Below, piece by piece: positions 54,428 through 63,603 of a stretch of DNA of 64,000 bases. The stretch lies in contig NZ_WSSC01000001.1 of NCBI RefSeq assembly GCF_009792895.1, positions 372,001-436,000 of the forward strand. Reading direction: 5' to 3'. Every line of letters begins with the position of its first letter. The stretch's first letter is position 1. This stretch comes from Pigmentibacter ruber (GTDB lineage Bacteria; Bdellovibrionota_B; Oligoflexia; Silvanigrellales; Silvanigrellaceae). A model generated the notes under the pieces. The model was not told the DNA's origin. It did no database searches and saw nothing but the letters and a program-made list of their open reading frames with translations. The position numbers and the translations under genes were made by a program.

Positions 54428-54958
54428 CTAATGTGATAAAATTGTGGGAACAGTATTGGGGTGGATTTGAGGTGGTTCTTTCATTCCAACTACGCTTAAA
54501 TGTTCTGGGAGTTTTTCGCCTTTTAGAGGTAGTTGTTTGCCTAACCAAAAACAAGTTTTTAAATGATCATCACGCGGATAAACGGTATTAGTATGAATTA
54601 AAATGCTAAGTCCCTTTCTATTAAGCATAAGCCATGGAATCAAATTAGAAAACTCATTTGTTGTGAATGCAACTTCAAATTGCGGATATGTGTGCGGGCC
54701 TGCTGCAAAATCGTACATCATTCCTAATTGGATTCTAAATCTTTCGGCGATTTCTTGATAAAGTAATTTAGCAGTTTCCTTGCTTTCTAATGTATAATAA
54801 ACATGTGCATGAAAATTTAAGATTTCTTCCTTCAAACGAATTTTTCTGTCTATTTCTTCATTTTTTAAATATTCTTCTATCTTAAAATTTGGATCTAAAA
54901 AGTCTTTTAGGTATACAAATCCACCAGTATTTTCATTTGTTTGTTGATTATCAGCCAT
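54428..54958 (-). CDS. DOPA 4,5-dioxygenase family protein
   Basis: The 176-residue protein has NFHAHVYYTLESKETAKLLY, MMYDFAAGPHTYPQFEVAFT, LIPWLMLNRKGLSILIHTNT and DDHLKTCFWLG, the full pattern of the DOPA 4,5-dioxygenase-like family, including the metal-binding histidines in HAH, GPH and DH. Bacterial members are mostly uncharacterised and thought to open catechol-type rings. GAAAGGAAAG precedes the ATG. It is probably the first gene of a unit with the hydrolase and AsmA protein, although an internal promoter may separate them. The natural substrate here is unknown. Confidence 0.85.
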   Translation of the reverse strand: MADNQQTNENTGGFVYLKDFLDPNFKIEEYLKNEEIDRKIRLKEEILNFHAHVYYTLESKETAKLLYQEIAERFRIQLGMMYDFAAGPHTYPQFEVAFTTNEFSNLIPWLMLNRKGLSILIHTNTVYPRDDHLKTCFWLGKQLPLKGEKLPEHLSVVGMKEPPQIHPNTVPTILSH

Positions 54959-55164
54959 AGTTTCTTTCCTTTCGTATTTATAAAATAAATTTTGACAAAC
55001 AAATTTGATAAAAAAAAGGGCGGGCTAAAAATATCATAAAGAATTACAACTTACTAGTATAAAAGGATAATTTTAGTATTTGCAATTCGTGTTTCAGTTC
55101 AGCATATTTACATGCTAACCAAGCTTATTTTGGTTTTATTGAATACGAAAAAAGGAGCATGAGT

Positions 55165-55692
55165 ATGCGAGAATTTACTTTAGAAACAACTATGAAAGAA
55201 GTTGAAACGCAATTTCCATTTGCAAGATCTCTCCTCCATAGTAAATTCCATGTAGGAGGTTGTGCTACTTGTGGTTATGAGCCACAGGAAACTATTACCC
55301 AAGTTGCAGGAAAACATAAAAAAGATGCAGAATTAATGCTGCAAGCACTTAATTTAGGTCTGCAAGATATGCAAAAATCTGAAATCACAGTGCAAGAATT
55401 AGCAGAATTGAAAAATAGAAATGCGAAAATATTAATCTTAGATGTTCGTGAAGAATGGGAATATGAAATAGCTCATCTACCAAATTCAATTTTATTGACT
55501 GAAAAAAACTTTTCCGAAAATGTTGAAAAGTCTAAAAATGTTGAGTGTGTTATTGTGGTGTGTCATCATGGGCTAAGATCGATGAATGCAACCTTATATT
55601 TAAAAGATAATGGCATTTTAAATGCAAGAAGTTTACAAGGCGGGATAGAAGCGTATAGTATTAAAATAGACAATTCCATACCAAGGTATTAA
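55165..55692 (+). CDS. Rhodanese domain protein with N-terminal DUF1858-like CxxC domain
   Basis: The second ATG (55165), seven bases after AAAGGAG, is the start; the first is one base from the ribosome site. The 175-residue protein has an N-terminal domain of about 70 residues with TTMKEVETQFPFARSLLHSK and GGCATCGYEP, like the DUF1858/ScdA-N type domain. The C-terminal rhodanese domain has LILDVREEWEYEIAHLPNS and the active-site loop VVCHHGLRSM, with the catalytic Cys in a CxxGxR pattern. It probably transfers persulfide sulfur or senses cyanide or sulfide; the partner is unknown. Confidence 0.85.
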   Translation: MREFTLETTMKEVETQFPFARSLLHSKFHVGGCATCGYEPQETITQVAGKHKKDAELMLQALNLGLQDMQKSEITVQELAELKNRNAKILILDVREEWEYEIAHLPNSILLTEKNFSENVEKSKNVECVIVVCHHGLRSMNATLYLKDNGILNARSLQGGIEAYSIKIDNSIPRY

Positions 55693-55739
55693 ATTGTTTT
55701 ATAGATCTTTATTTATTTTATAAAGAAAGAATTTTCGCA

Positions 55740-58682
55740 ATGCCAATTGATGCTCAGAATATTGTATATTTTAATAATATTCAAGCAAATCATCCAGCAT
55801 ATATATCGATATTACCTGACTATATTAATAAGAATATTCAATGCAAGTTGAATCCATTTGCAAAGAATGTTCACATTTTTCAAAAAAAATGGATATTGCA
55901 ATCTGCTGATAAACAAAAAGAACTAGAGTTGTTTAATGAAGTAATAGATTTTTCTTTAGCAAAAAAATATCCAATAATATCATGTGAAAGTATATTATTT
56001 GATGGAACCTTATATCGAAAAGAAAAAGAAGTTTTTTCAGATTTTTTAACTTGGAAAAATTTATCCCCAGGTATTTCTTTTTACAATTTGTCAAATATAA
56101 GCGAATTTTCAATTAGCGATTTTTTTGGAAAAAAATCTAACGATAGTTTTTATTTTTGTGAAAGCTTATCTAATACAGAGTATGAAAAAAAATTTTGTTC
56201 ATTACTAGATCCTGACACGGGTCAAATTGAGAAAAAAAATTCTGATAGTCAAATGCTTTATCAACTTTTAGATTCAGAAAAATATAGAATATTTAATCTT
56301 AATGTTGGTATAAAAGATGAAAAGAATATTGAATTAAAAAATAATGTTAAATTTGTTTTGATAAAACAAGAATTTATTAACGAAAAAGGAAATATAGCTC
56401 CTAATATTGAAATTATAGAACAAGATAAATTGATTAGTTTATCTTGCAATACTAGAGGATTTTTGTATAATCCAAATTCAAAAAAATATGTTTGGTATGA
56501 AAATGGAAAAAAAATACTAGACGAGAATTCAAAAATACTTTCTAGTAAAAAGATAATTTATGGAAATAACTATACTTGCGAAGATAGTAATGGAACCTCC
56601 AATGTTGTAAAAATAGATAATAAGAATTTAAAAATAATTGGAAAAAAACAAATATATTTTAAAGAAAAAGATAATAGTATATCTGAGATATATTATACAA
56701 ATACTAATTTGGATGAAAATAAAATTAATTGGATTTGTTCTGTTAATAATAATTTAACCTGTAAAATTTTAAGAAAAGATAATAAAATTCAAATTACTAT
56801 TGAAGGTCTAGAAAAGATAAAGCAAGGAGCAGAAAATTCTTTTGTTAATCTTAAATTAGAAAATGAGAATCAATTAATAGAAAAAGAAATTGTTCTTTAT
56901 TATTTGAAATCTGATAAATTAAACTTAAAAAATATTTCTGGGGATATAGATATTCAATATAATTCTAAAGATGATACTTTTGAATGCCGATTACCTTCTA
57001 CTATAAAAGACAAAACTGATTTTCATGTTAAATGGTTTTTAAATGAGCAGGAATTGATTGATAATAGAGATTACACTATAGTTAAAAATAATCAATTTAA
57101 TGGATTTTTAAATTGTATAGTATATGGTAAAAATAAAGAAATATCTTTTCTAGGTTCAAATGGAAAAAAGCTTGTTAATTTAAATGAAAAAAATCCTTCT
57201 TGGTTAAAAGAAGCTTATCTTTATAATCCAGAAATTAAAAATAAAATTTTATTATTTCAAAGTAAAAAAAATAATAAATTTAATAAACTAGAATGTTTTA
57301 TTTTAAATTCAAATGCAGACAAAATTACAGATAATATCTGTAAACAAAATAAAAATGGTTATTATCAAATTGATATTAAACAAATAGATTTCAGTATAAT
57401 ATCTGACTACCTCATGCAAAAAGAAATTTTTGATATTTTTAATATTCCTAATTTTCCCCTTCTAATAAGGTATTTTGAAAATAAAAAAGTAACCGACTAT
57501 TATTCTACTTTTAAAATTGTTGTTCCAAATTATAAACCAGTTATTCTTTTTTCAGGAATAACTAATATAATTGATAACATGCAAAAGTGTTATGTTGTAG
57601 TTTATGATCCGCAAAATCTTTTTTTAACTACAGAATTTACCCTTGGAAATAATAAAATTAAAAAGATTTTTACACCATTTGATAATATAGGTCAAAAAAT
57701 ACAGCAAGAAATAATAAAAAATAAAATAAATAGTTTAGAAATCTATGAGTACAAATTTAAACTTCCAAAACAAGAAGATTCTTGTTCTATAATTGTGTCA
57801 AATGGCACTGAAAGTTCTTCAAGTAAAGCAAAATTAGTTTCAGAAAAAGAAATGCTAAATGAATTTTCAAAATTGAAGGATATGAAAATTAAAGTAAATA
57901 ATCTTTCTAGCAACTTAGTTATTCATAAGAAAGATAAATTATACCATACCTATTCAAAAAAATTAATGAATAATTTTGAAAATATTAAAACTGATTTTAA
58001 AATTGATGAGAATAAAAATTATAATAAAAGTTTATTTAATCTTGAATATAATTATAAAGATAGTAGAACGTTTCTCAGTATATATTTCCCTATAAAAGTT
58101 TTTAATGATGGAAATGAAATAGAAAAGAAAGATTATTTCTTTGATAATCAAAGGAAAAATGAAAAAGATTTTTCAAATTTATTTTTCTCGGTGAGATTAT
58201 ATCAAGATACTAAGAAAAATAATAGATTTTATTGTGAAGTAACAAGTAATGAGTTAAAAAACTTAAAGGATGTTAATTTCTCAATCTTTTTAAATTCAGA
58301 ATTACATCAAGTAAAAAATGGTGACATGCATGGAGTGTTTTTTGATATTGATAATTATAAAAATGGAGATAATGTAATTTGCCAAGTTGACTCTCATGAA
58401 AAATATGAACGAGCTTCTTTTAATCAAAAAGATGAAAGTGAATTAAAGGCATTTTGCATAGCTCGCGATTTAAATAATTCAATCATTAAATTTCCATGTC
58501 CTTCTTTGTTTGAGCAAAAAAGAAATACTAAAGAAATTAAATCTTCAATTAAAGAATATTTAATTCAGAATTATAAAAACTACAATAATATTGACGCTAT
58601 AAATGTAACTGTTTGGAGTATATCTGAAAAAAATAAATATAGTATTTCAATGAATTTTAAAAATATATTAGAGGAGTTTTGA
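55740..58682 (+). CDS. Large protein of unknown function with Ig-like sequence pattern
   Basis: The 980-residue, Lys/Asn-rich protein has no clear signal peptide or membrane helix. Several segments show the Trp-then-Cys spacing of Ig-like sandwich domains: KYVWYENGKKILDEN followed by NNYTCEDSNG, and FHVKWFLNEQELIDN followed by GFLNCIVYG. I cannot place it in a family. Its stop codon overlaps the start of the next gene (TGATG), so it is translationally coupled to the LD-carboxypeptidase/Mpl fusion. This tight coupling with a conserved housekeeping enzyme is unexpected for a gene that looks fast-evolving. Confidence 0.68.
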   Translation: MPIDAQNIVYFNNIQANHPAYISILPDYINKNIQCKLNPFAKNVHIFQKKWILQSADKQKELELFNEVIDFSLAKKYPIISCESILFDGTLYRKEKEVFSDFLTWKNLSPGISFYNLSNISEFSISDFFGKKSNDSFYFCESLSNTEYEKKFCSLLDPDTGQIEKKNSDSQMLYQLLDSEKYRIFNLNVGIKDEKNIELKNNVKFVLIKQEFINEKGNIAPNIEIIEQDKLISLSCNTRGFLYNPNSKKYVWYENGKKILDENSKILSSKKIIYGNNYTCEDSNGTSNVVKIDNKNLKIIGKKQIYFKEKDNSISEIYYTNTNLDENKINWICSVNNNLTCKILRKDNKIQITIEGLEKIKQGAENSFVNLKLENENQLIEKEIVLYYLKSDKLNLKNISGDIDIQYNSKDDTFECRLPSTIKDKTDFHVKWFLNEQELIDNRDYTIVKNNQFNGFLNCIVYGKNKEISFLGSNGKKLVNLNEKNPSWLKEAYLYNPEIKNKILLFQSKKNNKFNKLECFILNSNADKITDNICKQNKNGYYQIDIKQIDFSIISDYLMQKEIFDIFNIPNFPLLIRYFENKKVTDYYSTFKIVVPNYKPVILFSGITNIIDNMQKCYVVVYDPQNLFLTTEFTLGNNKIKKIFTPFDNIGQKIQQEIIKNKINSLEIYEYKFKLPKQEDSCSIIVSNGTESSSSKAKLVSEKEMLNEFSKLKDMKIKVNNLSSNLVIHKKDKLYHTYSKKLMNNFENIKTDFKIDENKNYNKSLFNLEYNYKDSRTFLSIYFPIKVFNDGNEIEKKDYFFDNQRKNEKDFSNLFFSVRLYQDTKKNNRFYCEVTSNELKNLKDVNFSIFLNSELHQVKNGDMHGVFFDIDNYKNGDNVICQVDSHEKYERASFNQKDESELKAFCIARDLNNSIIKFPCPSLFEQKRNTKEIKSSIKEYLIQNYKNYNNIDAINVTVWSISEKNKYSISMNFKNILEEF

Positions 58683-61165
58683 TGACTAACAATGCTAAAC
58701 ATATTGCAATTATTCATCCAGCTGGGAAAAATAGATTATCAGATGAAAAAAGAAATCAACGTATAGAAAAATTTAGAAATTTAGGCTATTTGGTAACTGA
58801 AATATTACCACAGCAAAATTCTTTAGATGGTGTAACTGCCGCACCTATATTAGAAAGAGCTTGTTTATTGGGCTATGGTTTAACAATGCGAAAGTTTGAT
58901 ATTTTATTTGCAGCTAGGGGTGGTATGGGCTGTACAGAACTCATTCCATATTTAGAAAATCTTCTTCCACCAGTTATTTCAGATAAAGTTTTAGTTGGAT
59001 TTTCAGATATTTCTTTTTTAGGAGTTTATTTGGCTCTTAGATTCCCGAATTTTAAATATATTCATGGGCAAAATGCATATAGTCCAAATTTATTTTCAGG
59101 ACCAATGCTTGATCAAAAAGCTTTATTTGACTTATTAAATAATAAACCAGATTTGTATACTTTTCCTGTAGAAATTATTTTTAATCAAAATAAAGGTATT
59201 AAATCAGAAATAATAGGAAAATGCATTCCATTAAATCTTAGTTTGGCTGAAAGTATAACAGCGCTTCAATATTTAAATTTTCCTGATGATAATATAATTT
59301 TCTTAGAAGAATGTAACGAACATTTATATAGAATTTTAAGAAAATTTGATTCTTTAATTAATTCAAACTATTTGTCTAAAACAAAAGCAATTGTTATTGG
59401 GAATTTTTCTGATTGTTTAGATCCAAGTGATAAGCCATTAAGTCGAGAACTATTATTAAATTTATTAGCTAAAAAAACTAATCTTCCAATAATTGATTTT
59501 CCTTTATTTGGACATGAGGAATTTAGATTTCCATTACTTATGAAAAGTAACATTATAGTAAAAAAATCTCAAAGCAAATATACTATTAACTTTACAAATA
59601 AAATTTCAGATGAGAAAAAAATAGCTACAACTTTTCCAGTAAATTTATTTGTAAGCAATAAAGAATTACTTAAGGAAGATATTAAAATTCATATGACTGG
59701 AATTGGTGGAACGGGAATGGCGCAAGTTGCTGGCTTATTTAAAGCTGCAAACTATAAAGTTACTGGAAGTGATACACCAATTTATCCTCCTATGGATAAA
59801 GTAATTGCTGATCTTGACATAAAACCAGATGTTGGATTTTTAGCCGAGAATATAAAAAAGAATAATCCTGATGTTGTTATTTTGGCAAATGTTGTAAGTA
59901 GACTCAGTGCCAGTTTGAAAAAAAATGATGAATTAGAGGAATTATTACAGCAAACAATTCCATTACTTAGTTTTCCTTCAGCCTTGAGAAAATATTTTTT
60001 AGCTGAAAGTACAAATATTATTATAAGTGGAACACATGGAAAAACAACAACAAGTAGTTTAGTAACGCATTTATTAACTCAATTAGGAAAGAAGCCATCT
60101 TTTTTAATTGGAGGTCGTCCAGCAAATTTTTCATCTGGCTTTTCATTCCAATCAAAAGATTTATTTGTGTTAGAAGGCGATGAATATGATTCTGCTTTTT
60201 TTGATAAAGGCCCTAAATTTCTTCACTATGAACCAAAAATTTGTCTAATAAATAATATAGAATTTGATCATGCTGATATCTACGCAAATGTAGAGGCAAT
60301 TGAAGCGGAATTCTTGCGACTAGCTAAGTTAACAAAAGAGAGAAATGGAATTGTTATTGCAAATTTTGATGACATAAGAGCAAAAAGAGTAGCCCTTGCT
60401 TCTGGTGCTTTTGTGATAGGTTTTGGCACACAAAAAGAAGAAAAAAATCCCTATTTTTGGCAATTGAAGTCTTATAAAACTGTTTCTAATGGTATTGAAG
60501 TTGAATGTAAACAACCAAATGGAAAATTACTTAAATTCAAGTCAAGTATTTTTGGCCAGCATAATGCATTAAATTCAGTTGCTGCTGTAGCTATACTTAC
60601 TGCATATCAAATTTTAGAAATTGAAAAGAAAACTGGAGTAAAAAGATCAATAAAATATATAGAAAATAAAACATATTTAGCAAAAATTGCAAAAGCTATG
60701 ACTTCCTTTAAAGGAGTTAAAAGAAGATTTGAGCTTTTAAGGGAAAAAAATAATATCACAGTTTTTGATGATTTTGCTCACCATCCAACAGCTATTGTTA
60801 CCACTTTAGAAGCATTTCGTAGTTATATGAAAAGTGTTGGTAAAAAAGGGAGATTAATTGCATGTTTTGATCCAAGGAATGCAACTATGCGAAGAAGAGT
60901 TCTTCAAGAACAGCTAGCAAAAAGTTTTTATCACGCAGATGAAATTTTGTTGGGTAAAGTACCGCAAGACTTACGCATGAATAAAGAAGAAGTACTAGAT
61001 GGACCAGCTGTGGCTGAAGCTTGTGGACGAAATGCAAAATATTTTGACGACAATGAAAAATTACTTCTCAGTTTGAAACAAGAAGTTCGTCCTGGTGATA
61101 CAATTGTATTCATGTCAAGTGGTTCATTTGATGGAATTCCGGCACGATTTGCAAAGGAGCTATAA
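58682..61165 (+). CDS. LD-carboxypeptidase / UDP-MurNAc:tripeptide ligase (Mpl) fusion
   Basis: The ATG at 58682 follows AGGAG by five bases and overlaps the previous stop. Residues 1-310 are an S66 LD-carboxypeptidase (LdcA): GFSDIS with nucleophile Ser108, FLEECNEH with Glu209/210, FGHEEFRFPL with His278. Residues about 330-827 are a Mur ligase of the Mpl type: MTGIGGTGMAQVAGLFK, GTHGKTTT (P-loop, 450-457), LEGDEYDSAFFDKGPKF and NNIEFDHADIY, which mark Mpl rather than MurC. LdcA removes D-Ala from recycled tetrapeptide and Mpl joins the tripeptide to UDP-MurNAc, so the fusion would do two consecutive steps of peptidoglycan recycling in the cytoplasm. Confidence 0.92.
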   Translation: MTNNAKHIAIIHPAGKNRLSDEKRNQRIEKFRNLGYLVTEILPQQNSLDGVTAAPILERACLLGYGLTMRKFDILFAARGGMGCTELIPYLENLLPPVISDKVLVGFSDISFLGVYLALRFPNFKYIHGQNAYSPNLFSGPMLDQKALFDLLNNKPDLYTFPVEIIFNQNKGIKSEIIGKCIPLNLSLAESITALQYLNFPDDNIIFLEECNEHLYRILRKFDSLINSNYLSKTKAIVIGNFSDCLDPSDKPLSRELLLNLLAKKTNLPIIDFPLFGHEEFRFPLLMKSNIIVKKSQSKYTINFTNKISDEKKIATTFPVNLFVSNKELLKEDIKIHMTGIGGTGMAQVAGLFKAANYKVTGSDTPIYPPMDKVIADLDIKPDVGFLAENIKKNNPDVVILANVVSRLSASLKKNDELEELLQQTIPLLSFPSALRKYFLAESTNIIISGTHGKTTTSSLVTHLLTQLGKKPSFLIGGRPANFSSGFSFQSKDLFVLEGDEYDSAFFDKGPKFLHYEPKICLINNIEFDHADIYANVEAIEAEFLRLAKLTKERNGIVIANFDDIRAKRVALASGAFVIGFGTQKEEKNPYFWQLKSYKTVSNGIEVECKQPNGKLLKFKSSIFGQHNALNSVAAVAILTAYQILEIEKKTGVKRSIKYIENKTYLAKIAKAMTSFKGVKRRFELLREKNNITVFDDFAHHPTAIVTTLEAFRSYMKSVGKKGRLIACFDPRNATMRRRVLQEQLAKSFYHADEILLGKVPQDLRMNKEEVLDGPAVAEACGRNAKYFDDNEKLLLSLKQEVRPGDTIVFMSSGSFDGIPARFAKEL

Positions 61166-61190
61166 CTACTCCTTAAAGAGGATTAAAGAT

Positions 61191-63071
61191 ATGTTGCAAA
61201 GATTAAAAGCTGTATTTTTAATTTTTATTTTAAATTGTTTTTTTTTCATATCTTGTCAGACAAATAAAGAAAATAATACTTCTTCCATTCCTAATCAACC
61301 AAGAGCTAAAATACAAGCGGGAAGTCTACCAGCACTAGAAGCAAATCCTTCTTCCTATCTGCAAGCAAGATTGCTCAGAATATCATATAATTTTCAAACA
61401 AATAGATTGACCCAAGCAGATTCTGACGAAGCTTTTATGTTAGGAAAAATCTTAGAAGAGAAAAAAAATTATCTTGATGCTGAAAAAATGTATGTAATTT
61501 CATTTTCTTTCAATAATAATTTAAATTGTGGTTTAAGTTTAGTTAATGTTTATTTAAATTTGAAAAAGTATCATGAAGCATTACTAGTTGGAGATAAATT
61601 ATCGGTTTTGTATCCAAACAAACCAGAAATTGATCTTGCAATAGCTTCAATATATCAATTAACTGGCAATTATCCTGAATTAGTAAAAAAATTAGAAAAA
61701 GCTTATAAAAAATATCCTAATAATGAAGCTATTGTCATTAATTATGTTGCAAATGTTAAACAGCATAGGAAAAATATTTTAGAAAATTTTTTATTGAAAA
61801 ATCCAAAATCAACAAATATTATGATGGCTTTAGCCCAAAAATATTATAATGAAAAAAATTATATAAGTTCTTTAAGATATGCGAGAAGAGCATATAAAAT
61901 AGATTATGATAATATTGAAATAATAACTTTAATTGCAAAAATAGAACAAAATCTTAAAAATTATACAGAAGCAGAAAAATTTTTTAAAATTGCATTTGAT
62001 AAAGAAACTGAAAATAATTTAGCGGCTCAAAATTATATTAATATTTTACTTTTTCAAAAGAAAATTCAAGTTGCCTTATCTATTTTATTAAAACTTGAAG
62101 CCAGTTCTGATGAGCATGTTCCATTTCCGCCTGAATTTTCATTTCAGATTGCAAAAATATTGATTGTAAATAAAGACTTTATTGGGGCAAAAAAAAGACT
62201 GCAAGAGTTGCTTGGGTTGAATTATAATAATTCTACAATTCATTATTACTTAGCTATTTGCAGTGAAGGTCTCCGTTTATTTCCAGATGCAATCGCTAAT
62301 CTTGATAAAATTCCAACAGAAAATGAATTGTATCGAGATGCTCTAAAAGCAAAAATTGTTATTTATATAAATGCAAAAGATACTGATTCTGCAAAGAAAA
62401 GTATAGAGAAATTTAGTGTTGCAGAAACAAATTTAGTTCAAGACACAATATTTAAAGTTAATATGTTGGCCTATTTTTCTAAATATAATGAAGCTTTAGA
62501 ATTACTAAATTATGCTATTAAAAAAGCTCCGACAGCAAAAGAATTATATTTAAAGAAAGCTGAATATTTAAAATATACTGAATCAGAGAGCGCTTCCATT
62601 GCTTTTGCTGAACAACTTTCTGCAAAGTGGCCAAATTATGCTGAAGTTCTTAATTTTTTAGGTTATTCTTTAGCAGAAAAAAATGTAAAAATGGAATATG
62701 CGAGAAAAATTTTGCACAAAGCAGTTTCTCTTGAACCTCAAAACGGATTTTATTTAGATTCCTTAGGATGGCTATATTTTCAAAAGAATGACTTGAAAAA
62801 TTCTTTAAAGTATATAGAAGAAGCTTTGAAATATGAACCTGATGAGCCTGTTATCAATTATCATCATGCTTTAGTTTTTTTAAAGTCACAGCAATATGAA
62901 CAGGCATTAAAAAAGTTAGAAGTGACGAGTAAAATTTTAAATGATATGCTTCCTTATCAAGTTGAATCCGATCCTGAATTGACTAAAATAGCTAGTAAGT
63001 TGGGTGAAAAAGTGCAGGAAGTGAAACGTATTTTAGAAACAAAAAAACATAATATTTCAAGGATCTTATGA
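61191..63071 (+). CDS. TPR-repeat lipoprotein
   Basis: The ATG at 61191 with AGAGGA upstream is chosen because it starts a clean lipoprotein signal (FFFISC, Cys22); the longer frame overlaps the previous gene. The 626-residue protein is made almost entirely of TPR-like helical pairs, for example YISSLRYARRAYKIDYDNIE, NYTEAEKFFKIAFDKETENN and LKNSLKYIEEALKYEPDEPV. Such outer-membrane lipoproteins scaffold envelope assemblies, including secretion and pilus systems. The following gene is a GspE/PilB N-domain protein, overlapping by four bases, which would fit, but no pilus genes are in view. Confidence 0.82.
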   Translation: MLQRLKAVFLIFILNCFFFISCQTNKENNTSSIPNQPRAKIQAGSLPALEANPSSYLQARLLRISYNFQTNRLTQADSDEAFMLGKILEEKKNYLDAEKMYVISFSFNNNLNCGLSLVNVYLNLKKYHEALLVGDKLSVLYPNKPEIDLAIASIYQLTGNYPELVKKLEKAYKKYPNNEAIVINYVANVKQHRKNILENFLLKNPKSTNIMMALAQKYYNEKNYISSLRYARRAYKIDYDNIEIITLIAKIEQNLKNYTEAEKFFKIAFDKETENNLAAQNYINILLFQKKIQVALSILLKLEASSDEHVPFPPEFSFQIAKILIVNKDFIGAKKRLQELLGLNYNNSTIHYYLAICSEGLRLFPDAIANLDKIPTENELYRDALKAKIVIYINAKDTDSAKKSIEKFSVAETNLVQDTIFKVNMLAYFSKYNEALELLNYAIKKAPTAKELYLKKAEYLKYTESESASIAFAEQLSAKWPNYAEVLNFLGYSLAEKNVKMEYARKILHKAVSLEPQNGFYLDSLGWLYFQKNDLKNSLKYIEEALKYEPDEPVINYHHALVFLKSQQYEQALKKLEVTSKILNDMLPYQVESDPELTKIASKLGEKVQEVKRILETKKHNISRIL

Positions 63072-63526
63072 ATAATACAACTTTAATTTTACCCCATCTT
63101 TATGAAGCTTTGCATCATGAAATTAAAATAGATAGAATTGACTGGACAATAGTGACCCGATTTGCTGAAAACTGGAAGCTTTCTGTCGCTGATGCTCTAT
63201 TGGACCTAAGTTATATAGATGAATCTACGTTAGCAAGATGTCTTGCTCGGTCGCATAACTTACCTTATTTACCAGGCAATCAACTTAAATTTGACTTTTC
63301 GGAAGTGAGTTTAGAAAATTTTGACGATTTAATGAGTGTTGGAGCAGCTCCTTTAGAAGAACATAGGCTAGCGATTTGTAATCCATATGATGATCATAGA
63401 GGTTACTTAGATAAAAAGTTTTGTGAAAGAGAAATGATTGTAACTGAACGCTCATCTATAATTGAAGCTTTAAGAAAACATGGATTCAATGAATGGATAG
63501 ACGAAGAAGTACAAGCTAAAAAGTAA
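63068..63526 (+). CDS. GspE/PilB (MshEN) N-terminal domain protein
   Basis: The 152-residue protein overlaps the TPR gene in ATGA. It shows the layout of the type II secretion ATPase N-domain: KLSVADALLDLSYIDESTLA, RCLARSHNLPYLPG, then APLEEHRLAICNPYDDHRGY. In GspE, PilB and MshE this domain binds partners or c-di-GMP. No ATPase domain follows, so it is a stand-alone regulator or adaptor. The MshEN c-di-GMP motif RLGxxLxxxGxI is not clearly present, so nucleotide binding is uncertain. Confidence 0.75.
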   Translation: MNNTTLILPHLYEALHHEIKIDRIDWTIVTRFAENWKLSVADALLDLSYIDESTLARCLARSHNLPYLPGNQLKFDFSEVSLENFDDLMSVGAAPLEEHRLAICNPYDDHRGYLDKKFCEREMIVTERSSIIEALRKHGFNEWIDEEVQAKK

Positions 63527-63603
63527 AAATATTTTTATATTTATTATGCTTTTAAATGCAATGGTGCTATTCTATATTTTATAGAATTATCCAGGAGTTT
63601 AGT

